Shown: positions 1 to 8,600 of the stretch, piece after piece
Position numbering within the stretch: position 1 is the first letter of the stretch
Layout of the letters: each line of letters opens with the position of its first letter
NCBI GenBank assembly: GCA_025352915.1
Contig: JANXSA010000012.1
Location: 1 to 11,914 of the forward strand
Length of the DNA stretch: 11,914 nucleotides
Origin: Rhodospirillales bacterium
GTDB lineage: Bacteria; Pseudomonadota; Alphaproteobacteria; Acetobacterales; Acetobacteraceae
Direction of reading: 5' to 3'
The notes under the pieces: generated by a model
Databases searched by the model: none
Seen by the model: the letters and a program-made list of their open reading frames with translations, nothing else
Told to the model about the DNA's origin: nothing
Program-made: the position numbers and the translations under genes

Positions 1-31
1 TGAACAAAAAGAAGCAAAAAAACTTCATCCA
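1..31 (+). repeat. Palindromic repeat, copy 1 (cut by window start), forward
   Basis: The window opens inside a copy of a 41-bp interspersed repeat. The full unit is an 11-bp arm CTTCTTTTTGT, a GA centre, the matching arm ACAAAAAGAAG, and a 17-bp tail CAAAAAAACTTCATCCA. Only the last T of the left arm, the centre, the right arm and the complete tail (15-31) are visible here; ten bases lie outside the window. The copy faces copy 2 (161-201) tail to tail. Confidence 0.85.
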
Positions 32-49
32 TTTGCCCCCGCTTCGTAG

Positions 50-75
50 GGTGGAATGCGCTTTGGCATTCCACC
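50..75. repeat. Perfect 10-bp inverted repeat (GGTGGAATGC hairpin)
   Basis: GGTGGAATGC at 50-59 pairs perfectly with GCATTCCACC at 66-75 around the 6-nt loop GCTTTG. It follows GTAG and resembles the 'GTAGGGTGGA...TCCACC' hairpins I recall as interspersed repeats in many bacterial genomes. A further GGCATTCCA without a partner arm lies near 133-141. The hairpin sits between repeat copies 1 and 2. There is no U-tract, so it is not a classical terminator. Confidence 0.7.
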
Positions 76-91
76 ATCTCCGCCCCCCAAA

Positions 92-120
92 CCGTCATCC
101 TGAGCGGAGCGAAGGACCCA
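92..120. repeat. Interspersed CCGTCATCCTGAGCG motif, copy 1
   Basis: This 29-bp stretch begins CCGTCATCCTGAGCG and ends CGAAGGACCCA. It recurs at 1253-1281 with 27 of 29 bases identical; the differences are in the central triplet (GAG versus CGG). The same kind of motif (GTCATCCTGAGCGAAGCGAAGG) is, from memory, scattered through intergenic DNA of many bacteria. No function is claimed. Here it lies between the inward-facing palindromic copies 1 and 2. Confidence 0.7.
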
Positions 121-160
121 CGCTACCCACCCGGCATTCCATCATTACGCCCCGCCCCAA

Positions 161-201
161 CGGGAAAAGTTTTTTTGCTTCTTTTTGTTCACAAAAAGAA
201 G
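161..201 (-). repeat. Palindromic repeat, copy 2, reverse
   Basis: The palindrome occupies 178-201 with 11-bp arms around a TC centre, and its tail lies at 161-177 in reverse orientation (degenerate end CGGG in place of TGGA). With copy 1 it forms an inward-facing pair 129 bp apart. The flanks GGGAAAAG (162-169) and ACTTCCCC (202-209) can add an outer stem. The copy ends about 37 bp before the ABC permease start, and open frames run through it, which makes false upstream starts for that gene easy to call. Confidence 0.85.
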
Positions 202-238
202 ACTTCCCCTTGCCTTCCTCCCCCCATGGCCACCCCCA

Positions 239-1186
239 ATGACCGCCTACATCCTCCGCCGCCTGGCCCAACTCATCCCCGTCCTCTTCCTGGCCTCGCT
301 CGGCATCTGGGCCATGGTCTACGCCGTCCCCGGCTCCCCCGTCGGCGCCATCGTCGGCGAAAACGCCACCCCCGAACAAATCGCCGACACCATCCAGCGC
401 CTCGGCCTCGACCGCCCGCTCTACGAACAATACTGGACCTGGCTCCGCGGTGCCCTGGTCGGCAATTTCGGCCAATCGATCCAAAGCCGCGAGCCCGTCC
501 TCGACCTCATCATGACCCGCGTCCCCGCCACAATCCAACTCGGCCTCGCCGCCATCCTCGTCGGCCTGGTCCTCGGCGTTCCCGTCGCCATCATCTCCGC
601 CCTGGTCCCCGGAAGCTGGATCGACCGCGCCCTCAGCGCCTGGAGCGCCCTGGCCCTCGGCGTCCCCACCTTCTGGCTCGGCATCCTGCTGATCCTGCTC
701 TTCGGGGTGCAACTGCGCTGGCTCCCCGCCGTCTCCACCTACATCCCCTTCTTTCAGGACCCGCTCGGCGCCCTGGAAAACCTCCTCCTCCCCGCCCTCA
801 CCCTGGGCACCTACGTCTCGGGCATCTTTGCCCGCTTCCTCCGCGCCTCCCTCCTCGGCGAACTAAAAGCCGATTACGTCCGCACCGCCCGCAGCAAGGG
901 CCTGCGCGAACGCGACGTCATCGGCCGCCACGTCATGCGCAACGCCCTGCTCCCCTTCGTCACCATCGTCGGCCTGATGCTCGCCGCCTTCGTCGGCGGC
1001 ACCGTCGTCACCGAAGCCGTCTTCACCTACCCCGGCATCGGCCGCCTGCTGATCCAAGCCATCGGCGTCCGCGACTACCCCCTCATCCAAGGCTGCATCC
1101 TCTTCGTGCTGGTGATCTACGTCCTGATGAACGTCCTGGTCGACGTGCTCTATGCGTACATCGACCCCAGAATCGAATACCGCTAA
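239..1186 (+). CDS. ABC transporter permease, DppB/OppB (dipeptide/oligopeptide) family
   Basis: This 315-residue protein is an inner-membrane permease of the dipeptide/oligopeptide/nickel import family (binding-protein-dependent transport). It begins MTAYILRRLAQLIPVLF, the usual DppB N-terminal helix, followed by the PGSP motif, a periplasmic loop with LGLDRPLYEQY, and five more hydrophobic segments. The EAA coupling loop that contacts the ATPase lies at about residues 213-240 (YVRTARSKGL then GRHVMRNALLP). The end, DPRIEYR, is also typical. Length is normal (about 305-340). I chose ATG 239 because the reading frame upstream (from 185) runs through repeat copy 2 and gives non-family sequence; no clear Shine-Dalgarno is present. 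The partner permease, binding protein and ATPases are absent from the window, and repeats flank the gene on both sides, so the substrate cannot be named. Third codon positions are strongly C-biased. Confidence 0.95.
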   Translation: MTAYILRRLAQLIPVLFLASLGIWAMVYAVPGSPVGAIVGENATPEQIADTIQRLGLDRPLYEQYWTWLRGALVGNFGQSIQSREPVLDLIMTRVPATIQLGLAAILVGLVLGVPVAIISALVPGSWIDRALSAWSALALGVPTFWLGILLILLFGVQLRWLPAVSTYIPFFQDPLGALENLLLPALTLGTYVSGIFARFLRASLLGELKADYVRTARSKGLRERDVIGRHVMRNALLPFVTIVGLMLAAFVGGTVVTEAVFTYPGIGRLLIQAIGVRDYPLIQGCILFVLVIYVLMNVLVDVLYAYIDPRIEYR

Positions 1187-1194
1187 GAAGGATT

Positions 1195-1235
1195 CTTCTT
1201 TTTGTGAACAAAAAGAAGCAAAAAAACTTTATCCA
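1195..1235 (+). repeat. Palindromic repeat, copy 3, forward
   Basis: The palindrome is at 1195-1218 (perfect 11-bp arms, GA centre) with the tail at 1219-1235, here CTTTATCCA instead of CTTCATCCA. It starts 8 bp after the stop codon of the ABC permease, which fits a role at transcript 3' ends, though the A-rich rather than T-rich tail is not that of a standard intrinsic terminator in this direction. No inward-facing partner copy is recognisable downstream before 1391. Confidence 0.88.
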
Positions 1236-1252
1236 TAAGCCCCACCCCCACC

Positions 1253-1281
1253 CCGTCATCCTGAGCGCGGCGAAGGACCCA
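1253..1281. repeat. Interspersed CCGTCATCCTGAGCG motif, copy 2
   Basis: This is the second copy of the 29-bp motif, 27 of 29 bases identical to 92-120. In both places it lies a few tens of bases downstream (tail side) of a forward palindromic repeat, so the two elements may travel or accumulate together. Confidence 0.7.
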
Positions 1282-1313
1282 AGCTTCCTTCTCCCTTGTC
1301 TTGCTTCTCCCAA

Positions 1314-1334
1314 ACTCTGTGTCTCTGTGGTGAA
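1314..1334. repeat. CTCTGTGTCTCTGTGGTGAA-like motif
   Basis: This short sequence resembles a 'ctctgtgtctctgtggtgaa' motif that I recall in intergenic regions of unrelated bacteria. It occurs once in this window, so its repeat status rests on memory alone. The rest of 1282-1390 is C/T-rich on the plus strand and shows no gene. Confidence 0.3.
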
Positions 1335-1390
1335 TCTTCTGCTTGCTTCCCTAACCCTCAACCCATCCAGAAAAAAAACCGCAACACCCC

Positions 1391-1424
1391 TTGATGCCAT
1401 CGGTGAATATGACTAAATTCACCG
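1391..1424 (+). promoter_or_regulatory. Candidate promoter with overlapping 8-bp operator palindrome
   Basis: TTGATG (1391-1396) and TAAATT (1414-1419) are separated by exactly 17 bp, each matching the sigma-70 consensus at 4 of 6 positions. A perfect inverted repeat, CGGTGAAT (1401-1408) and ATTCACCG (1417-1424), with an 8-bp spacer, covers the -10 element. That geometry fits a dimeric repressor site. The predicted transcript start would fall at about 1425-1427, next to the ATG at 1427. Promoter matches this weak also arise by chance; the palindrome is the stronger signal. Confidence 0.4.
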
Positions 1425-1426
1425 TC

Positions 1427-2055
1427 ATGAAACAGATGAACACCTCTTTCGCCCGCGCGATCGGCACCCTGCGTGCCGCCATCGCGTTGCGTGCGGCGCA
1501 CGCGCGTGCGCGAGAGGCAGTGCTCGCCCTGATTCTGTCCTGGCTCGACGCCACCTTCGCGCGTCTCGACGCCCTGCTCGCCCAATGGCACACCGGCGCC
1601 CTGCCGCCATCCGCACCCGCGCATTCCGCTCTTCGCCAAGCCAAGGAAAAGTCTTCTTTTTGTGAACAAAAAGAAGCAAAAAAACTTCATCCATTGGCGC
1701 CCGTGCCACCCCCCCGCCGCAGGTCTCAAACCCGCCGCGCCATTGCCCCGCCAAACCCAACCCGCCCCGACATTCCCCAAAGCAATGGACAAAGTTTTTT
1801 TGCTTCTTTTTGTTCACAAAAAGAAGAATCTTATTTTTCTTCCCCCATTCTCTTTTTTCCACTCCCCCGCGCGCACGACCGGTCACGACCATTTCATTAC
1901 GATATCGACATAAAATTACCACCTTCCTTGACGCAAGCCCGCATCCAGGCGAAAAACCTCGACCATGTCCTAAGCACTCAATACGCGAGCCCGGCGGACC
2001 CGGCCCGCCGCGCGCGGGCTTTCTCGCCGTGCGACCGCCCGAAGGCCATGCCAAG

Positions 2056-2059
<4 letters not shown>
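1427..2059 (+). CDS. Small alpha-helical hypothetical protein whose ORF reads on through two repeats
   Basis: I do not recognise this protein. The first 70 or so residues look like real coding sequence: Ala/Leu/Arg-rich amphipathic helix (FARAIGTLRAAIALRAAHAR, then LILSWLDATFARLDALLAQW) with GC-rich third positions. From about 1645 the frame enters repeat copy 4 (SSFCEQKEAKKLHP), then low-complexity Pro/Arg sequence, then repeat copy 5 (FFASFCSQKEE), ending in TGA at 2057-2059. I infer that the native 3' end was lost or extended by repeat insertion and that the last 130 or so residues are not a functional domain. Start choice is uncertain: TTG 1391 and ATGs at 1394, 1409, 1427 and 1436 share the frame and none has a good Shine-Dalgarno. 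I give 1427 because it coincides with the predicted transcript start. The stop overlaps the next gene's ATG as ATGA. Confidence 0.4.
1653..1693 (+). repeat. Palindromic repeat, copy 4, forward
   Basis: The palindrome is at 1653-1676 with perfect 11-bp arms and a GA centre, followed by the full tail CAAAAAAACTTCATCCA (1677-1693). It faces copy 5 tail to tail across 92 bp of C-rich DNA. It lies inside the open reading frame of the small helical protein. Confidence 0.9.
1786..1826 (-). repeat. Palindromic repeat, copy 5, reverse
   Basis: The palindrome is at 1803-1826 (perfect 11-bp arms, TC centre on the plus strand) with its tail at 1786-1802, starting TGGACAAAG. It is the inward-facing partner of copy 4. 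A T-rich stretch follows (to about 1860). Confidence 0.9.
1988..2020 (+). promoter_or_regulatory. GC-rich stem-loop in the leader of the ABC exporter gene
   Basis: AGCCC (1988-1992) pairs with GGGCT (2016-2020) and GGCGG (1993-1997) with CCGCC (2005-2009), leaving a 7-nt loop and a 6-nt bulge. TTTCTC follows immediately. This is terminator- or attenuator-like, 35 nt before the exporter ATG. GC-rich DNA forms such stems by chance, so confidence is low. An AT-rich TAAAAT at 1911-1916 is a possible -10 element for the gene, without a clear -35. Confidence 0.25.
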
Positions 2060-3780
<1,721 letters not shown>

Positions 3781-3791
3781 GAATTTCGCGC

Positions 3792-3820
3792 TTGAACTCC
3801 GGCGCCCATCGGCTTAGATG
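3792..3820 (+). promoter_or_regulatory. Candidate promoter for the iron permease leader RNA
   Basis: TTGAAC (3792-3797) and TAGATG (3815-3820) are 17 bp apart. The -35 matches well and the -10 is weak. The expected start, about 3826, is the first base of the first leader hairpin, which gives the assignment some support. Confidence 0.3.
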
Positions 3821-3825
3821 CCCTT

Positions 3826-3976
3826 GTGTCCCATCGAGGACACGACCCCTAAGGACCCGTAACCCAATGCCCAGCGACAGTAGCTCGACCATACCGCCAA
3901 GGGCGGGCGCTGCGGACTGAGGGTTCCTCGGTTCTCCAGCCCCCGCCGGTGGCGGCGTGGTCGCAAGGAGAACCCC
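3826..3976 (+). promoter_or_regulatory. Structured 5' leader with alternative Shine-Dalgarno-sequestering helix (riboswitch-like)
   Basis: The roughly 150-nt leader folds into several stems: GTGTCC/GGACAC (3826-3831 with 3838-3843), CCGCC/GGCGG (3894-3898 with 3902-3906), a 9-bp stem 3914-3922 with 3926-3934 (seven Watson-Crick, two G-U, loop GTT), and CCGCC/GGCGG (3943-3947 with 3951-3955). GGTTCTCC (3930-3937) is also perfectly complementary to GGAGAACC (3967-3974), which contains most of the AAGGAG ribosome site (3965-3970). That sequestering helix shares 3930-3934 with the 9-bp stem, so the two exclude each other, as in translational riboswitches. The pairings are seen in sequence; the switching and any ligand are inferred. 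I could not match it to a known riboswitch class. Confidence 0.5.
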
Positions 3977-4321
3977 ATGCAGAACTTCATCACCAACCGC
4001 TTCGAGCTGCTCTCGGAGTGGATCTCGGCCAATCTCGGCAGCCCCTATGCCTTCATGATCGCCTGTGCGGTCGTGCTGGTCTGGGCCATCTCCGGCCCGA
4101 TCTTCGCCTATTCCGACACCTGGCAACTCGTCATCAACACCGGCACCACGATCTGCACCTTCCTGATGGTGTTCCTGCTGCAAAACACCGGCAACCGCAC
4201 CATCGCGGAGATGCACGACCATTTGCGCGAGCTGCAGCAGGTCAACCGCGAACTGCTGCAAGAACTGCGCGCCATGCGTGCCGAACATGGCGAGCGCCCC
4301 GCCCTGCGTCAGGTCGCGTAA
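3977..4321 (+). CDS. Low-affinity iron permease family membrane protein
   Basis: This 114-residue inner-membrane protein has two predicted transmembrane helices (about 24-45 and 51-69) joined by the family's hallmark segment: WAISGPIF, then SDTWQLVINTGTTI and FLMVFLLQN (36-70). A charged, probably coiled-coil tail follows (HDHLRELQQVNRELLQELRA, about 79-98). It matches the Iron_permease family (Pfam PF04120 from memory), named for similarity to yeast Fet4; the transport role of the short bacterial members is not well established. The start is set by a strong AAGGAG at 3965-3970, six bases before the ATG, and lies at the end of a structured leader likely to control translation. The stop is 3 nt from the stop of the opposing MFS gene. 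Confidence 0.85.
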   Translation: MQNFITNRFELLSEWISANLGSPYAFMIACAVVLVWAISGPIFAYSDTWQLVINTGTTICTFLMVFLLQNTGNRTIAEMHDHLRELQQVNRELLQELRAMRAEHGERPALRQVA

Positions 4322-4324
4322 CCG

Positions 4325-5515
4325 CTATGCCCTGTCCCGCCACCCCCGGCGGGGCAGGGTCAGCGCCAAAGCCATGCCGGCCAGGTTGCCGATCCCCGCA
4401 ATCACCACCGCGGCGCCATAGCCACGGGTGAGGTCGAACAGATACCCAGCCAGCACCGGCAGGGTCACCGCAGCCGCACACCAGGCGATATAGGTCCGCC
4501 CGGCGATCCGCCCAAAATCCGCCGGCCGCCAATAGATGCCGATCCCCCCGGCGGTCGAGCCGGACACAAACCCATAGCCCATCCCCACCATCCCCAACCC
4601 CACCACTGCCGTGGCCGGCGAGGGAAACGCCGTCAGCAAAACGCCCCCGCACAACGCCAGCCCATGCGCCCCGCACATCACCTGCCCCACCGCGAACCGA
4701 TCCACCAGCCACCCGCCACTGACCCGCGCCAACGCGATCGCCCCGGTGATCCCCGTCGTCGCCCCAACCGCCAACGCCGCCGCCCCGCCATACGCCGCCA
4801 CGATTTCCCGGGCTTGGCTCAACACCATCAGCCCGGCACATGCCGCCAGGAAAAACGTCGCCGACAGTTTGAAGAACGTCAGCCCCAACGCCGCCGGTGC
4901 CGCCGGCGTCCCTGCCGCCACCGTCAGCCGTGCCCCGCCATGCCGCGCCAGCAACGCCGCCACGGCTCCACACCCCACCAGCACCACGGCAAGTCCCGCC
5001 ATCGTGCTCCGCCAGCCAAATGCCTCGTTGCACCAATGAAAAGCCGGCGTCGCGATCATCGCCCCCAGCGGATACAGGCTCACAATGTAGCCGTTCACCA
5101 ACCCCTGGCGCCGCCGCACCAGCATGTTCACGCCCTGCTGCAAAAGGATATACGCAACACCCCCGCCGGTGCCGAACACCACGCCGTAGCCGATCAACAA
5201 CTGCACCAAGTCCGCCGCCGTCGCCGCGATGCCAATTCCCCCGGCGGCGACCAAGGCACTGACAAAGATCAACACTGGCGCCGAGGCGATACGGAACACA
5301 TACGCCGCTCCCACTGATCCCACTGTGAATCCCACCGTCGCCATGCCGAACACCAGCGACAACGCCGAGCGCGGGATTGCCAGCTCCAGCTCGATCGGCC
5401 GCAGGAACACGCTGAACGAATACACCGACCCCAGCGGCAGATTCAGCAATGTCGCGGCCAACAAGGCCGCCCACAGGCGCTCCGGTCTCGCGGTCACGGC
5501 GGGTACGATGGACAT
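4325..5515 (-). CDS. MFS transporter, OFA (oxalate/formate antiporter)-like
   Basis: The 396-residue protein has about twelve hydrophobic segments in two halves, the major facilitator pattern. The first helix carries NLPLGSVYSFSVFLRPIE, close to the GSVYAWSVF-type motif of the OFA subfamily; a Gly-rich helix 4 (GVVFGTGGGVAYILLQQGVN) and a late FGRIAGRTYIAWCAAA segment are also like that group. The substrate is probably a small organic anion, but this is inferred from family only. The start ATG (5513-5515) has GGAGG eight bases upstream on the minus strand. The gene is divergent from the Asp-box protein gene and convergent with the iron permease gene. Its coding strand is G-rich at third positions, opposite to the C-rich coding strand of the two ABC genes to its left. 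Confidence 0.88.
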   Translation of the reverse strand: MSIVPAVTARPERLWAALLAATLLNLPLGSVYSFSVFLRPIELELAIPRSALSLVFGMATVGFTVGSVGAAYVFRIASAPVLIFVSALVAAGGIGIAATAADLVQLLIGYGVVFGTGGGVAYILLQQGVNMLVRRRQGLVNGYIVSLYPLGAMIATPAFHWCNEAFGWRSTMAGLAVVLVGCGAVAALLARHGGARLTVAAGTPAAPAALGLTFFKLSATFFLAACAGLMVLSQAREIVAAYGGAAALAVGATTGITGAIALARVSGGWLVDRFAVGQVMCGAHGLALCGGVLLTAFPSPATAVVGLGMVGMGYGFVSGSTAGGIGIYWRPADFGRIAGRTYIAWCAAAVTLPVLAGYLFDLTRGYGAAVVIAGIGNLAGMALALTLPRRGWRDRA

Positions 5516-5524
5516 CGCGCGAGC

Positions 5525-5548
5525 CTCCGCCGGTCATCTCCGCCGGTC
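5525..5548. repeat. Tandem CTCCGCCGGTC, two copies 13 bp apart
   Basis: CTCCGCCGGTC occurs at 5525-5535 and 5538-5548. On the minus strand each unit carries GGAG, and the one nearer the MFS start forms its GGAGG ribosome site. It may be a small duplication or a paired protein-binding site in the 106-bp divergent region; nothing else stands out there. Confidence 0.45.
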
Positions 5549-5621
5549 AACCCATGCCCCGTTGCCTCCGCCGCCGAACGGTCGCACTCTGGCGAGACGT
5601 GCAATTCCCTGGGACCTCGCC

Positions 5622-8600
5622 ATGAACGATCTTTCCGCCGATACATCGCTCTCCGGCCTGAAATGGCGCTGCATCGGCCCGTCGCGTGGCGGGCGTGTGG
5701 TGGCGGTGGCCGGCGACTTCAACAACAAGATGACCTTCTATTTCGGCGCCTGTGCCGGCGGCATCTGGAAGACCAGTGATGGCGGGCTCTACTGGCGCTG
5801 CGTCTCCGACGGCTTCCTGGAGACCGCGACCGTTGGTGCGATCGCGGTGGCGCGCTCGGACTCCAACGTGATCTATGCCGGCATGGGCGAGACCACCATC
5901 CGGCTCGACGTGTCCTATGGTGACGGCGTCTATAAGAGCACCGATGCCGGCCTGACCTGGAGCAATGTCGGCCTGAAGGACACCAAGCATATCGGCCGGG
6001 TGCTGATCCACCCGACCAACCCCGACATCGTCTATATCGCTGCCCTCGGCGACATCTTCGGCCCGAACGAGGCGCGCGGTGTCTATCGCACCAACGATGG
6101 CGGCAAGAACTGGACGAAAATTCTCTATCGCAACGAAGATAGCGGCGCCGTGGACATGGCGATGGACCCCGGCAATCCGCGCATCCTCTACGCCACGATC
6201 TGGCAGACCCGGCGCAACTTCTGGAACATCTCCTCCGGTGGCCCCGGCTGCGGGTTGTTCAAGTCGACCGATGGCGGCGACAGCTGGACCGAAATCTCTC
6301 GAAATAACGGCCTGCCATCCGGGCCGTTGGGCAAGATCGGCGTTGCCGTCTCCCCGGCGAAGACCGGCCGCGTCTGGGCCCTGGTCGAGGCGGAGGGGGA
6401 AAAATGCGGGCTATACCGCTCCGACGACCACGGCGCCAGCTGGGTGCAGACCCAGGCCAGCCGCGACCTGATGCACCGGCCATGGTACTACACCCATGTC
6501 TTCGCCGACCCGAGCCATGGCGACACGGTCTACGTCACCAACCTCGCCATGTGGAAATCCACTGACGGCGGCACCAACTTCACCGAGATCAACACCTCGC
6601 ACGGCGACAACCACGACATCTGGATCGACCCGGCCGACAGCAATCGCATGATCGAGGGCAACGATGGCGGCGCCCAGGTCAGCTTCAACGGCGGCCATAC
6701 CTGGTCATCGATCTACAACCAGCCCACCGGCCAGTTCTACCGCATCGACACCGATACTCGCTTCCCGTACCGCGTCTATGGGACGCAACAGGACAACACC
6801 TCGATCGCGGTGCCGTCATCATCCGTCTGGGGCGCGATTTCGCTCGGCGACTGCACTTATCCCGGCACTGGCGAAAGCGGCTTCATCGCGGTCAAGCCCG
6901 ACGACAACGACGTGGTCTATGTCGGCGCCGTCGGCTCCAGCCCGGGCGGCGCCGGCGCGCTGCAACGCTACGACTACAAGACCGACCAGATCTCGCTGGT
7001 GAATGTCTGGCCGGAGGAATCCACCGGCATGGCGCCGAAGGATTTGAAATACCGCTTCGCCTGGACCTTCCCGATCGTGTTCTCGCCGCATGACCCCGAC
7101 GTCCTTTATGCCGGCGGCAACATGGTGTTCAAGACCAGCAACGAGGGCCAGAGCTGGGAGGCGATCTCGCCGGATTTGAGCCTGAATGACAAGTCGCGCC
7201 AGGACCATTCGGGCGGCGACATCACCCGCGAGAGTGCCGGCGCCGAGGTTCATGCCAGCACCGCCAGCCTGTTCGAATCGCCGCATCGCAAGGGCGAGAT
7301 CTGGGCATCCACCGATGACGGGCTGGTGCATGTGATGCGCGCGGGGGCCAATACCTGGTCCGACGTCACGCCGCCGAGCCTGCCGGAACTGGCCTATGTC
7401 GGTTGTGTCGAGCCGTCACCGCACGATGCCGACACCGTCTACATGGCTGCCACGCGCTACAAGCTGTCGGACTACAAGCCGTATCTCTATCGCACCAATG
7501 ATGGCGGCCGGAGCTGGCAGTCGATCAACGGCAATTTTCCGCAAGGCGAGATCACCCGGGTGGTGCGCGCCGATCCGGTGCGCCAGGGCCTGCTGTTCGC
7601 CGGCACCGAAACCGGGGTGTTCTTCACCCTGGACGATGGGGCCACCTGGGCGCGGCTGCCCGGCGGATTGCCGATCGTTCCCGTCTATGACTTGAAAATC
7701 AAGGGCAGCGATCTCATTGCAGGCACCCATGGCCGCGCCTTCTGGATTCTGGACGATCTCTCGGCGTTGCGGACTCTGCCAGCTGCCGACAGCGAAACAA
7801 CTTTGCTGCCGCCGCGCGACACCGTGCGTTCGCGGCTGCATTTTGGCGCCCTCGGCGGCGCCAAGGGGCCGGTGTCGTTCCAGCTGGTCTTTGGTATCGG
7901 CGGCGCCATCGCGCACTCCGAGAAGCCCGATGGCACCAAGGTGCGCGAGCACCTCGACATCGGCGAGAACCCGCCGCAGGGCACGCTGGTGTGGTACTGG
8001 CTCGGCGCCGATCATTCCGGCCCGGTGAAGTTGACGTTCCGCGACGCCGCCGGGGCCGAGATCATCAGCTATGCCAGCGACGACAGCACGGTGCCGGTGG
8101 CCAAGCGGCCGGGGACCAAACCGGGACTGAACCGCTATGTCTGGGACATGCGCTACCCCGGCCCGGCGAAGCTGGACAATTCGCTCGGCCTGCCGAAGCC
8201 AAAGGCACTGGTCTCTGATCCCGACAATACGCCGGGGCCGATGGCCATTCCCGGCAGCTACACGGTGGAATTCTTGGCTGGCGGCGCCACCCAGTCGCAG
8301 CCCTTCACCATCGTCAAGGACCCGCGCCTGCCGACCACGCCCGCCCAGCACCGGGCGCAGTTCGACCTGTTGGTGGAACTCAACGCCTCGCTCGACGCGC
8401 TGAACAAGGGCGTCAACCGGCTGCGCCGGGTGCGCCAGCAACTCGCGGCATTGGCCGATGCGGCCGGAGCAGGGGCGTTGGCGGACAAGGCCCGTGCCAC
8501 GAGCACTGCGCTGGGCGCTGTCGAAGGCGTGCTGGTCGATGTCCACCGCCAGTCGCCGCGCGATGCGTTGCGCAATCCGGCCGGGTTGAACGACACGCTG

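Noticed and set aside
33..242. Small plus-strand ORF across the repeat module before the ABC permease
   Set aside because: It is made of the hairpin, the CCGTCATCCTGAGCG motif and repeat copy 2 read in one frame; no protein-like features.
1..1826. CRISPR array
   Set aside because: Repeat copies alternate in orientation and have irregular spacing of 16 to several hundred bases; no cas gene is present.
3826..3976. yybP-ykoY manganese riboswitch
   Set aside because: Only short fragments (AGTAGC, CATAC, GCAAG) agree; the conserved GGGGAGUAG loop and the closing stem are not found, so I leave the class open.
4242..5537. Alternative minus-strand frame of 431 codons over the MFS gene
   Set aside because: It gives Gly/Arg-rich sequence without membrane segments, while the chosen frame gives a twelve-helix carrier with a Shine-Dalgarno.
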